Source: F1-60-MAGs027 sp044344715
GTDB taxonomy: Bacteria > Actinomycetota > Acidimicrobiia > Acidimicrobiales > Ilumatobacteraceae
Reading direction: 5' to 3'
Assembly: GCA_044344715.1 (NCBI GenBank)
Contig: JBIJCI010000010.1
Span: forward strand, 1 to 40,347
DNA: 40,347 nt
The notes under the pieces were generated by a model. The model saw nothing but the letters and a program-made list of their open reading frames with translations, had not been told where the DNA came from and did not search any database. A program made the position numbers and the translations under genes. Of the stretch, positions 23,598 through 32,243 are shown one piece after another; position 1 is the first letter of the stretch; every line of letters starts with the position of its first letter.

Positions 23598-24472
23598 TTC
23601 AGTCGGCGAAGCGACTCGGCACGTTCGCCGAGCTTGCCGACACCCCATTCCCGGGTGAGCCCGCCGAACTCCGCGCGGGGCCCGACCCACTTCCAGTCGT
23701 CGACCGTTCCGACGTTCACCGTGTCGACGAGCGTGGCGAGGATGCGGAACAGCTCGACGTCCTGGCGACCCTCGCGCAACGCCGTTGCGAGTTTCTCGGC
23801 CCCGCGCACCTTCACGCCGTCCTGCGTCCACGTCGCCGGATCCGGCGGGATCGACATGATGTCGACGTATCTCGCCAACAACGTCGACGCACTCTTCGCG
23901 CCCCAGCCCGGCAACCCGGGAAATCCGTCCGCGGTGTCGCCGACCAGCGCCAGGTAATCGACGACGGATTCCGGACCGATACCGAACTTCGCTCGTACCG
24001 CCCGTTCGTCGATGACCAGGTCGTTCTTGCGGTCCACCTGCACGACGCGCCGACCGCTCACGCACTGTCCGAGGTCCTTGTCCGGGGTGAGTATCCGCAC
24101 CTGGTGCACGCGCCGGTCCTCACAGGCGACCCGCACCGCGGAGGCGAGGGCGTCATCGGCCTCGAAGTCGGTCATCGCCCACACCGTGACGCCCATCGCG
24201 GCAAGGGCGTCCTCCAGTACGGGGATCTGCCGCAGGATCTCGGGCTCCATTCCCTCGCTCGTCTTGTAGCCGGGCCAGAGGTCGTTGCGGAAGCTCTCGA
24301 TGACGTGATCGGTGGCGACACCGACGTGGCTTGCACCGTCCTCCATGAGCTGCAGCGTGCTGTTGAGAACGCCGATGACACCGGCGTTCTCGTGCTCGTC
24401 GGTGTGGCGTCCGAGTTGTCCGTAGAACTGCCGGTACAGCTCGTACGTTCCGTCGATGAGGTGCACGATCAC
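23594..24472 (-). CDS. FEN-type 5'-3' exonuclease (PolI N-terminal domain family)
   Basis: 292 residues, free-standing, like the 5' nuclease domain of DNA polymerase I. HLIDGTYELYRQFY is the N-terminal metal region; MTDFEADDALASAV and ILTPDKDLGQCV provide the acidic metal ligands; VVDYLALVGDTADGFPGLPGWGAKSA is the helix-hairpin-helix. It should remove RNA primers or flaps. Start GTG 24472 is supported by TAGGTT exactly six bases upstream, and that hexamer begins with the stop codon of the upstream A24 gene. It is convergent with the SRP RNA. Confidence 0.92.
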   Translation of the reverse strand: MIVHLIDGTYELYRQFYGQLGRHTDEHENAGVIGVLNSTLQLMEDGASHVGVATDHVIESFRNDLWPGYKTSEGMEPEILRQIPVLEDALAAMGVTVWAMTDFEADDALASAVRVACEDRRVHQVRILTPDKDLGQCVSGRRVVQVDRKNDLVIDERAVRAKFGIGPESVVDYLALVGDTADGFPGLPGWGAKSASTLLARYVDIMSIPPDPATWTQDGVKVRGAEKLATALREGRQDVELFRILATLVDTVNVGTVDDWKWVGPRAEFGGLTREWGVGKLGERAESLRRLK

Positions 24473-24478
24473 GGCACG

Positions 24479-24484
24479 AACCTA
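24479..24484 (-). promoter_or_regulatory. Putative leaderless -10 of the exonuclease gene
   Basis: Minus-strand TAGGTT, 6 bases, then GTG 24472-24470. Its TAG is also the stop codon of the A24 peptidase gene. Confidence 0.55.
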
Positions 24485-25111
24485 GACGCTCGTCGCCAGG
24501 ACGACCCACGCCGAACCAAGGAGGTGCGGTCCGAACGGAATCATCGTTGTTCCGCGCCGTGCGCGACGCCCCACCGCATGCACCGCACCGGACGTTGCGG
24601 CGAGCAGTTGCCAGACGACGAGTCGGTCGGCATCGACGAAGGCAACGGCGACCGCGAGCGGGACGACGAGCAGCACGTCGCCCCAACCGAGCGACCGGGG
24701 CGAAACCCGGTGCAACATCGCGTACACGGCGGAAACCACCGACGCCCAACCGAACGCCCCGAGCACCGAGTCCGGCACACCGGATGTGACCGCATCGGCG
24801 GCAACGATCGCCGCGATCGCGGCGGTGGCAGCGAGCGTGACCGGTCGTGACAATCGGTGAGCGACGAGGTCGGAGGGCGTTTGCACGATGAGGAACACCG
24901 CAACGCTCGCCAACACGGCCGCGTGCGCGGCGGATGCGGTGGAACCCACGAGCGCCGTCGCTGCGCCGAGGGCCCCCGCACCGAACCACGCGATCGATCC
25001 GGCGCGGGCCGTACCGGCATCGCGCACGATGTCCGCGACCACCACGAGTGCGGCACGAAGGCTCGCCAACCCGACGAGCACCCCGACGAGCACCCACCCC
25101 GCCGTGGGCAT
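24482..25111 (-). CDS. A24 prepilin-peptidase-like membrane protein
   Basis: 209 residues with about six hydrophobic segments. The two catalytic aspartates of the A24 fold are seen as Asp81 (TPSDLVAHRLSRPVTL, where the pattern D-x-x-x-x-x-(I/L)-x-x-x-(L/I) is kept) and Asp145 in LGWGDVLL, a GxGD motif 64 residues later. MIPFGPHLLGSAWVVL near the end is also typical. The cysteine-rich N-terminal methylase domain of PilD is absent, as in TadV/CpaA. No pilin or secretion genes are nearby; it follows the epimerase by 4 bp in the ccr operon, an odd partnership. Function in prepilin cleavage is inferred. Confidence 0.72.
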   Translation of the reverse strand: MPTAGWVLVGVLVGLASLRAALVVVADIVRDAGTARAGSIAWFGAGALGAATALVGSTASAAHAAVLASVAVFLIVQTPSDLVAHRLSRPVTLAATAAIAAIVAADAVTSGVPDSVLGAFGWASVVSAVYAMLHRVSPRSLGWGDVLLVVPLAVAVAFVDADRLVVWQLLAATSGAVHAVGRRARRGTTMIPFGPHLLGSAWVVLATSV

Positions 25112-25115
25112 CCGG

Positions 25116-25517
25116 TTACTCCTGGACGAGCTCGATCAGCGTGCCGAACGACCCCTTCGGATGGATGAAGGCGACGGTGGTTCCGCGCGACCCGGGTCGT
25201 GGCTCGGTGTCGATGGGTGTCGCACCGGCGGCGACCATGGCGGCCAGTGCAACCCTGCAGTCGGCGACCCGGTACCCGATGTGGTGCAGTCCCTCGCCCC
25301 GCTTCTCGATCGCCCGGGCGACGGGGGAATCCTCGCGCGTCGGTGTGAGCAGTTGCACGTAGCTCTCGGCCACCTTCAGCAACGCCTCCTCGACACCGTC
25401 GCGCTCCACCACCTCACGGTGGTCGACCGTGGCGCCGAATGCCCGGCGGTAGTAGTCGATCGCGGCCTCGAGGTCGCGGACGGCGATTGCAACGTGGTCG
25501 ATCTCGGTCAGGATCAT
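25116..25517 (-). CDS. mce: Methylmalonyl-/ethylmalonyl-CoA epimerase
   Basis: 133 residues of the glyoxalase/VOC fold. LTEIDHVAIAVRDLEAAIDYY contains the first metal His; GLHHIGYRVAD gives the second; LIELVQE at the end the metal Glu. It interconverts the epimers of methylmalonyl-CoA and, in organisms with Ccr, of ethylmalonyl-CoA. ATG 25517 has GGAGG eight bases upstream and overlaps the ccr stop (ATGA), so production is coupled to crotonyl-CoA carboxylase/reductase. Confidence 0.93.
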   Translation of the reverse strand: MILTEIDHVAIAVRDLEAAIDYYRRAFGATVDHREVVERDGVEEALLKVAESYVQLLTPTREDSPVARAIEKRGEGLHHIGYRVADCRVALAAMVAAGATPIDTEPRPGSRGTTVAFIHPKGSFGTLIELVQE

Positions 25518-26845
25518 CGGCGGAACCTCCTCAGTCGTGCCTCTCCCACTCTGGCCCGCAGTTCGTGGTCGGTGACGCCTTCGCCCTCGTTGCGTGCAAG
25601 GCACAGCACGCCGATCTTGCCCTCGTGCATGTTGCGGTGCACCTCGTACGCCGCGTCACCGACCCGCTCGAGCGGGTACGTGCGCGAGAGGACCGGATCG
25701 ATCATTCCCCTGGCGATGAGCCGGTTGGCCTCGTACGCCTCGCGGTAATTGGCGAAGTGCGACCCGACCAGGCGCTTGAGGCGCATCCAGAAGAACCGGT
25801 TGTCGAACTCCATCATGAAGCCGCTCGTCGCCGCGCAGGTCACGATGGTGCCGCCCTTCTTCGCCACGTACATCGACGCTCCGAACGTCGAGCGGCCCGG
25901 GTGCTCGAAGACGATGTCGGGGTCCTCGCCAACCAGCGCCCGGATGTCGCCGCCAAACCGACGCCACTCGCCCTCGTCGTGCGTACCGTCCTCCTTCCAG
26001 AAGCGGTAGTCCGCCGACGAGCGGTCGATCACCGCGTCGCAACCCATCTCCCGCAGGATCCGCGCCTTGTCCGGCGAACTCACGACACCGACCGGAATGC
26101 CGCCGCCGTTCAGCACGTACTGCACCGCATACGCGCCGATACCGCCCGTGGCACCCCAGATGAGCACCACGTCACCCTGTTTCATGCGCGCACCGTTCTG
26201 CGACACGAGCATCCGGTAACTCGTGCTGTTGCACAGCGCATTGACCGCCGACTCCTCCCAACTCAGGTGCGCCGGTTTGGGCATCAACTGGTTGGCCTTC
26301 ACGACGGTGAGGTCGGCCAGTCCGCCGAAGTTGGTCTCGTACCCCCAGATGCGCTGGTTCGCCCCGAGCATCGAGTCGTCGTGGGCGGACGGATCCTGGT
26401 CGTCGACATGGTTGCAGTGGATGGTCACGCGGTCACCCGGTCGCCAGTTGCGTACCGCGCTGCCGACACGCAGTACCACTCCTGAACCGTCGCTACCGAC
26501 CACGTGGTAGGGCTGGTCGTGCCGCTTCGCCCAACTGCTCTCCCTGGCCAACCGGGCCAACGAGGCGAACGTGCTCACGGGTTCGAAAATCGAACTCCAC
26601 ACGGTGTTGAAGTTGATGCTGCTCGCCATGACCGCGACGAGTGCCTCGTCGACGGCCAACTCCGGTACGGGCACCTCGCGCAGCTTCAGGCTCTTGCGCG
26701 GATCCTTGTCGCGCGAGGCGACCCCGGCGAACATTTCCGTGTCCTGCTTCTCCAGCACCGCGGCGCGGTACGAGTCGGGGAGCGGAATCGATGCCAGTTG
26801 GTCCCCGGTTGCCCCGTCGTTGATCGCCCGCAGCACCGATTCCAT
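25514..26845 (-). CDS. ccr: Crotonyl-CoA carboxylase/reductase
   Basis: 443 residues, the usual Ccr size, a zinc-free MDR-superfamily enzyme. It reductively carboxylates crotonyl-CoA to ethylmalonyl-CoA with NADPH and CO2. Signatures: YHVVGSDGSGVVLRVG, NFGGLADLTVVKANQLMPKP, VLIWGATGGIGAYAVQYVL (NADPH site), VFEHPGRSTFGASMYVAKKGG and HFANYREAYEANRLI. It may serve the ethylmalonyl-CoA pathway or supply polyketide extender units; the adjacent epimerase and divergent thiolase favour acetyl-CoA assimilation. A TAGGTT -10 lies six bases before ATG 26845. Isobutyryl-type variants exist, so the exact substrate is inferred. Confidence 0.95.
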   Translation of the reverse strand: MESVLRAINDGATGDQLASIPLPDSYRAAVLEKQDTEMFAGVASRDKDPRKSLKLREVPVPELAVDEALVAVMASSINFNTVWSSIFEPVSTFASLARLARESSWAKRHDQPYHVVGSDGSGVVLRVGSAVRNWRPGDRVTIHCNHVDDQDPSAHDDSMLGANQRIWGYETNFGGLADLTVVKANQLMPKPAHLSWEESAVNALCNSTSYRMLVSQNGARMKQGDVVLIWGATGGIGAYAVQYVLNGGGIPVGVVSSPDKARILREMGCDAVIDRSSADYRFWKEDGTHDEGEWRRFGGDIRALVGEDPDIVFEHPGRSTFGASMYVAKKGGTIVTCAATSGFMMEFDNRFFWMRLKRLVGSHFANYREAYEANRLIARGMIDPVLSRTYPLERVGDAAYEVHRNMHEGKIGVLCLARNEGEGVTDHELRARVGEARLRRFRR

Positions 26846-26851
26846 GCGACG

Positions 26852-26857
26852 AACCTA
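26852..26857 (-). promoter_or_regulatory. Putative leaderless -10 of the ccr operon
   Basis: Minus-strand TAGGTT, 6 bases, then ATG 26845-26843. Confidence 0.6.
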
Positions 26858-26914
26858 CCGATACGCACGCCCGGGGCATCGAACCGACAACTACGGTTGG
26901 AGCGGGAGGTCGTC

Positions 26915-28099
26915 GTGCCTGGGTCCTACATCGTTGCCGGAGCGCGGACTCCGATCGGGAAGATGAGCGGTGCGCTGGGCGACCTCTCGGCGGCGGATCT
27001 CGGGGCGGTTGCGATCGCCGAGGCGCTGCGTCGTGCGGGGGTCGCGCCGCACGAGGTGCAGCACGTCATCGTTGGGCAGGTGCTGATGGCGGGCCAGGGC
27101 CAGGTGCCCGCCCGTCAGGCGGCGGTGAAGGCCGGCATCCCGATGAACGTCCCGAGCGTGAACGTGAACAAGGTGTGCCTCTCGGGGCTCAATGCCATCT
27201 ACCTGGCCGACCAGATGGTGTCGAGCGGCGAGGCCGACATCGTCGTCGCGGCCGGGATGGAATCGATGACCAACGCCCCGTACATCGCCGACGGTGCACG
27301 GGGAGGCTTCCGCTACGGCAACACCGAGCTCGCGGACGCGATCGTGAAGGACGGTCTGTGGTGTGCCTTCGACGCCTGCCTGATGGGTCTTGGCACCGAG
27401 CGGTACGTGGCGGGCACGATCTCGCGGGAGGACCAGGATCGCGCGGCGCTGCAGAGCCACGCGCGGGCGGCGGCGGCCATCGCCGCCGGGCGGCTCGCCG
27501 ACGAGATCGTGCCGGTGAGCATTCCGCAACGCAGGGGCGAACCCATCGTCGTGCGCGACGACGAGGGAGTGCGGGCCGCCACGACGATGGAATCGCTCGG
27601 CGCGTTGCGACCGGCCTTCGACAAGGCCGGGACGGTCACGGCCGGGAACGCGAGTCAGATCAGCGACGGGGGCTCGGCGGTGGTGGTGATGTCGAAGCGG
27701 GAGGCACAACGACGCGGTGTGGCGCCGCTCGGTGAATTCGTGTCGTACGGGATGGTCGCCGGCCCGGACTCGGCCTCGCTCCTGCACCAACCAAGCCGGG
27801 CGATCGCGCTGGCACTCGACCGGGCGGGGCTCAGGCTCGCCGATCTCTCGCTCGTCGAGATCAACGAGGCGTTCGCCGCGGTGGGGATCGCCTCGATGCG
27901 CGAGCTCGGACTCGCCGACGACATGGTCAACGTGAACGGCGGTGCGATCGCCCTCGGGCATCCGATCGGCATGAGCGGCAACCGGCTCGCACTGACCATG
28001 TTGTACGAACTGCGCCGCCGTGGTGGCGGCACCGGCGCGGCGGCGTTGTGCGGTGGCGGCGGCCAGGGCGACGCGCTGGTCGTTCGCAGCGTGGATTAG
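26915..28099 (+). CDS. Acetyl-CoA C-acetyltransferase (thiolase)
   Basis: 394 residues, standard biosynthetic thiolase length. The acylated Cys88 is in NKVCLSGLNA, the active-site His349 in GGAIALGHPIGMSG and the second Cys379 in ALCGGGGQGDA; INEAFAAV is also present. It condenses two acetyl-CoA to acetoacetyl-CoA or cleaves 3-ketoacyl-CoA. Divergent from ccr by 69 bp, it probably feeds the crotonyl-CoA branch. GTG 26915 has GGGAGGT a few bases upstream and a TACGGT -10 candidate at 26892-26897. The 3' end overlaps recR by 4 bases. Confidence 0.93.
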   Translation: MPGSYIVAGARTPIGKMSGALGDLSAADLGAVAIAEALRRAGVAPHEVQHVIVGQVLMAGQGQVPARQAAVKAGIPMNVPSVNVNKVCLSGLNAIYLADQMVSSGEADIVVAAGMESMTNAPYIADGARGGFRYGNTELADAIVKDGLWCAFDACLMGLGTERYVAGTISREDQDRAALQSHARAAAAIAAGRLADEIVPVSIPQRRGEPIVVRDDEGVRAATTMESLGALRPAFDKAGTVTAGNASQISDGGSAVVVMSKREAQRRGVAPLGEFVSYGMVAGPDSASLLHQPSRAIALALDRAGLRLADLSLVEINEAFAAVGIASMRELGLADDMVNVNGGAIALGHPIGMSGNRLALTMLYELRRRGGGTGAAALCGGGGQGDALVVRSVD

Positions 28100-28704
28100 T
28101 CGGCGACCTCGCGTCGGCCGGCAAGCGCACGCCCGAGGGTGACCTCGTCGGCGTACTCGAGATCACCACCAACGGGGAGCCCCATCGCCAGCTGCGTCAC
28201 CTTCACCCCGATCGGCTTCAGCAGTCGGGCGAGGTACATCGTCGTGACGTCGCCCTCGGTGTTGGGGTTGAGGCACAGGATGACCTCGCCGATCGTCTGG
28301 GGCTGCAACCGCACCAGCAACTCGCGGATCTTGAGGTGCTCCGGACCGACGCCCTCGAGCGGGTTGATCGCCCCGAGCAGCACGTGGTAGCGACCGCGGA
28401 ACTGCCCGGTCTTCTCCAGTGCCACCACGTCGCGCGACTCCTCGACCACGCAGAGACTGCCGGGGTCGCGGCGCTCGTCGGCGCAGATGTGGCACAGATC
28501 CGATTCGGAGAAATTGAAGCAGCGCTGGCAGAAACGTACCGAGGTGCGCGCCTCGTCGATCGCCCTGGTCAGTCGCGACACCTCCTCGCGGTCGGCCTTC
28601 AACAGGTGGAACGCGATGCGTTGTGCGGACTTCGGTCCGACACCGGGCAGTCGTGACAGCGCGTCGATCATCGACTGCACGGAACGCGAGTATGCCGACG
28701 CCAT
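28096..28704 (-). CDS. recR: Recombination mediator protein RecR
   Basis: 202 residues. An N-terminal helix-hairpin-helix (LSRLPGVGPKSAQRIAFHLL), a four-cysteine zinc finger (FCQRCFNF...LCHIC), and a Toprim domain starting LCVVEESRDVVALE. It acts with RecF/RecO to load RecA at gaps. It starts 9 bp after dnaX, the usual gene order. The last codons overlap the convergent thiolase stop. Confidence 0.97.
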   Translation of the reverse strand: MASAYSRSVQSMIDALSRLPGVGPKSAQRIAFHLLKADREEVSRLTRAIDEARTSVRFCQRCFNFSESDLCHICADERRDPGSLCVVEESRDVVALEKTGQFRGRYHVLLGAINPLEGVGPEHLKIRELLVRLQPQTIGEVILCLNPNTEGDVTTMYLARLLKPIGVKVTQLAMGLPVGGDLEYADEVTLGRALAGRREVAD

Positions 28705-28713
28705 GATCCCTGA

Positions 28714-30357
28714 TCAGCCCGGGGGGGAGTCGACGATGCGAGCTCCGGGGAACGATTTGGCGATCCGGTCGACGACGGATTCGACCGGCGCCTCGTCGTC
28801 GGATTCGAACGGCTCGGCTGCGTCGGGGACGGATGGCGCCGGTTGGCTGGCCGACGGGGTGCGACGTTCCGTCGGGGACGTGGCGTTGCGCGACGGGTGC
28901 ACCCGCACGTCGAGGGTGATCGGACGTCCCGCCGCGGAGGCGAGTGCCGATCGCACGTTGTCGGCCAGTTCGAGGCACTTCTTCTTGTGCATCTCGCTCG
29001 GTGCGACGACGACGAGGGTGTCGCCCTCGAGGCCGGCCACCTCCACCGCCGAGTACAGCGCACGGACCGTCGCCTTCAGCGTGCGCACGATGCCCGGCCA
29101 CGCGGCGACGAGGTCGTCGACCGGGGCACCGGATGCGGCCGGTGGGCCGGACGCGACGACCGGCTTGGCCGCGGGGGACGAACGGGGTGGCCTCGCCGGT
29201 GCCGCGGCGTTGTCTGCAAGTCGCGGCCGGGGTATCGGCCCGGTGACGTCGCGCGGGCGTGCGCCAGCGGACTCGAGCCGTTCGAGGCGCGCGAGGAGCG
29301 ACGATGTGTCGTTGGCGACGGAGTTGCTGGCCAGTCGCACGAGGGTGACCTCGAGAACGAGTCGCGGGTCGGGTGCGCGTCGGATGTCGAGCAGTGCCTC
29401 GCCGAGCACCTCGATGGCCCGGACCACCGAGGCGATCCCGTAACGCGCGGTCATGTCGGCGGCGAGTTTGGCGTGCTCCTCGGACAGCTGGACGAGTTGC
29501 GGGGCCATCGAGGAGAGGAACATCTCGCGCAGGAACCGGACGATCTGTTCGGTGAAGGCCCGCGGGTCATGACCGCGCTGCATTGCCGCGCCGACCTGCG
29601 TGAGCACGGACGCCGCATCGTGGTTGATGAGGCTCTCGATCACCTCCTCGGGGCGCACGAGGTTCTCGGCCTCGCCGCCGCCGGCCGCGACGAGTTCGAG
29701 GGCGGACAGCGTGTCACGGGCGGAACCCCCGCCCTGTTCCACGACCTGACGGATCGCCTCGGGGGAGACGACGAGCTTGGCGTCGTCGATCACCCAACGC
29801 ACGTGTTCCTCGAGTTCCTTGGCCGGCAGGAGGCGGAACTGGAGGTGCTGCGTACGGCTGCGGATGGTCTCGCTGACCTTCTGCGGGTCGGTCGTGGCGA
29901 GCACGAACACCACGTGGGGCGGTGGTTCCTCCAGCGTCTTCAGGAGTGCGGCCTCGGCTCCGCCCGACAGCATGTGCACCTCGTCGAGGATGAACACCCG
30001 GTGCCGACCAGGGTTGCCCATGGCCGCCCGCTCGATGAGCTCGCGGATGTTGTCGACGCCGTTGTTGCTCGCCGCGTCGAGTTCGAGCACGTCGAAACTC
30101 GAACCCCGTTCGACGGCGAGGCACGATTCGCACTCGCAGCACGGCTCGCCCTGGTCGGGTGACGTGCAGTTGAGGACCTTGGCGAGGATGCGCGCCGCCG
30201 AGGTCTTCCCGGTACCGCGGGGACCGCTGAACAGGTACGCCTGGCCGCCCCGGTCGTTGGCCACCGCGTTGCGCAGCGCACGTACGACGTGTTCCTGGCC
30301 CTTCAATTCGCCGAATCGACGCGGTCGGTAACGGCGGTACAGCGACTGCGTTGCCAT
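28714..30357 (-). CDS. dnaX: DNA polymerase III gamma/tau subunit
   Basis: 547 residues. Walker A is SGPRGTGKTS (44-53), the zinc module uses Cys64, Cys73, Cys76 and Cys79, Walker B is VFILDEVHM, and sensor 1 is FVLATTDPQK. The AAA+ clamp-loader part is followed by domain III and a Pro/Ala-rich linker to a tau-like C-terminal region. No A-rich slippery heptamer for a gamma frameshift is visible. A TAGGCT hexamer ends nine bases before ATG 30357. Divergent from the CopC/CopD gene by 85 bp; recR follows. Confidence 0.96.
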   Translation of the reverse strand: MATQSLYRRYRPRRFGELKGQEHVVRALRNAVANDRGGQAYLFSGPRGTGKTSAARILAKVLNCTSPDQGEPCCECESCLAVERGSSFDVLELDAASNNGVDNIRELIERAAMGNPGRHRVFILDEVHMLSGGAEAALLKTLEEPPPHVVFVLATTDPQKVSETIRSRTQHLQFRLLPAKELEEHVRWVIDDAKLVVSPEAIRQVVEQGGGSARDTLSALELVAAGGGEAENLVRPEEVIESLINHDAASVLTQVGAAMQRGHDPRAFTEQIVRFLREMFLSSMAPQLVQLSEEHAKLAADMTARYGIASVVRAIEVLGEALLDIRRAPDPRLVLEVTLVRLASNSVANDTSSLLARLERLESAGARPRDVTGPIPRPRLADNAAAPARPPRSSPAAKPVVASGPPAASGAPVDDLVAAWPGIVRTLKATVRALYSAVEVAGLEGDTLVVVAPSEMHKKKCLELADNVRSALASAAGRPITLDVRVHPSRNATSPTERRTPSASQPAPSVPDAAEPFESDDEAPVESVVDRIAKSFPGARIVDSPPG

Positions 30358-30442
30358 TTCGTAGCGAGCCTATCCCTCGGGTGACGAGCCGATTCGGTGC
30401 GTCCCGCACCGCTCATCGAGTGGGTACCGTTGGGAGACGCCC

Positions 30443-32227
30443 ATGCGTGCAGTTCGTGTCCGAGGGCGGCGTGCCCTGCCCATCCTGCTCCTCCTCGCGA
30501 CCACCATCGCAGGCTTCCTCTCGGCGACGGCCGTGCCGGCGGGTGCCGCCTCGACGATTCCCAACGAGTTGGTCTCGTCCAATCCCCAGCCGAACTCCAC
30601 CCTCACCGTCGTTCCGACGCAACTGCAACTGGTCTTCCGGAACACGCTCGACGCCGACGATGCCGCCGCCCTTGGCGTGCTGTTGCGCTGCAACGGTGTG
30701 ACCGTTTCGCTCGGCGCACCGGTCATCGCCGCCGACATGCAGACGGTGTCCGCGCCGCTCGCCTCGCTCCCGCCGGCCGGTCCCTGCACGGTCACCTGGG
30801 TGATCAACCGCAACATCGGCAGTCTCGGGACGTTCAACTTCACGCTCCTCGTGACGTCGGAGACCACGCTCGCAACCGACGGCCAGGGCGCGGTGACACC
30901 GACGTCGGTGGTCGGCGAGATCGTCGTCGCGAACGCGCTCCCCGAGCCCCGGTTCGGGCTCTTGCTCGGCCTGTTGCGGGTGATCGAGTACTTCTTCGTC
31001 ATCTGCCTCTTCGGCGGGCTCATGTACATCGTGCTCGGTTGGCCGGAGGGTTTCGAGTACGACACGACGCAGCGGTTCCTGCGCCTCGCATGGTTCGCGG
31101 CGGTCTCCTCGATGTACCTCGTCGTCAGCATCCAGGCGGCACGTGCCGGTGGCGGGTCGTTCACGTCGTCGCTCAACCCGTTCTCGTGGTTTGGCTCCCT
31201 CGACGGTGGATTCGGCTTCGTTCTCCTCCTGCGCTTCGGACTCGTGGTCATCGCGTTCCTGGTTGCGTTCCGACCACGGCGCGTGCTCGCCCCGGAGACA
31301 CAAGTACCGGCGGTGTTGTTCCTCCTCTCGATGATGGCCACCTACGGTCTCACACGGATCGGACAGAACCTCCCCGTACTCACCTACGCATTCGGCATCC
31401 TCCACGCCTGGTCGACGGGACTGTGGGTCGGCGGACTGGCACTCCTCGCCCGCGCGGCGCTGGCCGGACCAGGTGACCGTGATCTGCTCGATGCGGTCCG
31501 CTACTTCGCAAAGCTCTCCGGGCCGCTGATCCTGCTCAGCGTGTTCACCGGACTCGTCCAGGTGTACCTCATGGACGGCGCGGCGATCTTCACCAGCAGT
31601 CACGGACGGCTCAACGTGCTGCAGCTGCTGGTTGCCGGCGTCATGATCTGGATCATGCTGGTGCTGCGCAACTTCGCGATGACCCGTTTGAACAAGGAGA
31701 AGAAGCTGACGGCGCGGATGGCATGGCGACTGCGACGGGCGATCACCGCGGAGATCGTGGTGGCGATCATGGTCCTCGGGATCACATCGTGGGCGGTGTC
31801 GATGCGACCCCCGCAGGCCGTCGCCAAACGCACCGCACCGATCGCCAACTACCTCTTCCGCGAGGAGTTGCGCAACGACCGCTTCCGCGTCGTGCTCTCC
31901 ATCACCCCGCTCACCACCGGGGCCAACGCGATGCGCGTCGAACTCCTCGAGCCGGAACGAATCAACAACTTCGAGGTTCGTCTCGTCCCCGCGGCCGAGG
32001 GCTACGCAGGTATCGCGGTCGTCGTGCCGCTCAGGCACGCCGGTGCTGCGGTTGCGCCGGTCGACGGCGGACTCGTCTTCCCGGTCGCCGGAGTATGGAA
32101 CGTCGAGGTGGTCGGGACCACGACGACCGGTGACCTCACACCCCTCGGCACGACCATCACGGTGACCGACGAGTTGGTGGACACCGGCACCACGATCCCC
32201 ACCCAGACGACGGTCGCCGGCGGGTAA
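30443..32227 (+). CDS. CopC/CopD-like membrane protein
   Basis: 594 residues. A signal peptide (residues 1-36, ending AGAAS) precedes a CopC-like beta domain (LVSSNPQPNSTLTVVPTQLQLVFRN). Then come about eight membrane segments with the CopD-like core ILHAWSTGLWVGGLALLARAA, and finally a C-terminal extracytoplasmic beta domain (residues ~465-594). CopC/CopD proteins handle copper. However, the N-terminal histidine that opens mature CopC is missing (ASTIPNE instead of a His start), so copper binding by that domain is doubtful. GGGAG precedes ATG 30443, and TACCGT at 30425-30430 may be its -10. It lies 16 bp upstream of accD, which has its own promoter. Confidence 0.83.
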   Translation: MRAVRVRGRRALPILLLLATTIAGFLSATAVPAGAASTIPNELVSSNPQPNSTLTVVPTQLQLVFRNTLDADDAAALGVLLRCNGVTVSLGAPVIAADMQTVSAPLASLPPAGPCTVTWVINRNIGSLGTFNFTLLVTSETTLATDGQGAVTPTSVVGEIVVANALPEPRFGLLLGLLRVIEYFFVICLFGGLMYIVLGWPEGFEYDTTQRFLRLAWFAAVSSMYLVVSIQAARAGGGSFTSSLNPFSWFGSLDGGFGFVLLLRFGLVVIAFLVAFRPRRVLAPETQVPAVLFLLSMMATYGLTRIGQNLPVLTYAFGILHAWSTGLWVGGLALLARAALAGPGDRDLLDAVRYFAKLSGPLILLSVFTGLVQVYLMDGAAIFTSSHGRLNVLQLLVAGVMIWIMLVLRNFAMTRLNKEKKLTARMAWRLRRAITAEIVVAIMVLGITSWAVSMRPPQAVAKRTAPIANYLFREELRNDRFRVVLSITPLTTGANAMRVELLEPERINNFEVRLVPAAEGYAGIAVVVPLRHAGAAVAPVDGGLVFPVAGVWNVEVVGTTTTGDLTPLGTTITVTDELVDTGTTIPTQTTVAGG

Positions 32228-32231
32228 CAAC

Positions 32232-32237
32232 TAGCGT
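32232..32237 (+). promoter_or_regulatory. Putative leaderless -10 of accD-accE
   Basis: TAGCGT, 6 bases, then GTG 32244-32246. Confidence 0.6.
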
Positions 32238-32243
32238 CGGGGC

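Noticed and set aside
28717..28730. Run of seven G near the dnaX 3' end as a possible gamma/tau frameshift site
   Set aside because: It lies only a few codons before the stop, so it cannot produce a shortened gamma, and no A-rich slippery heptamer occurs in the gene.
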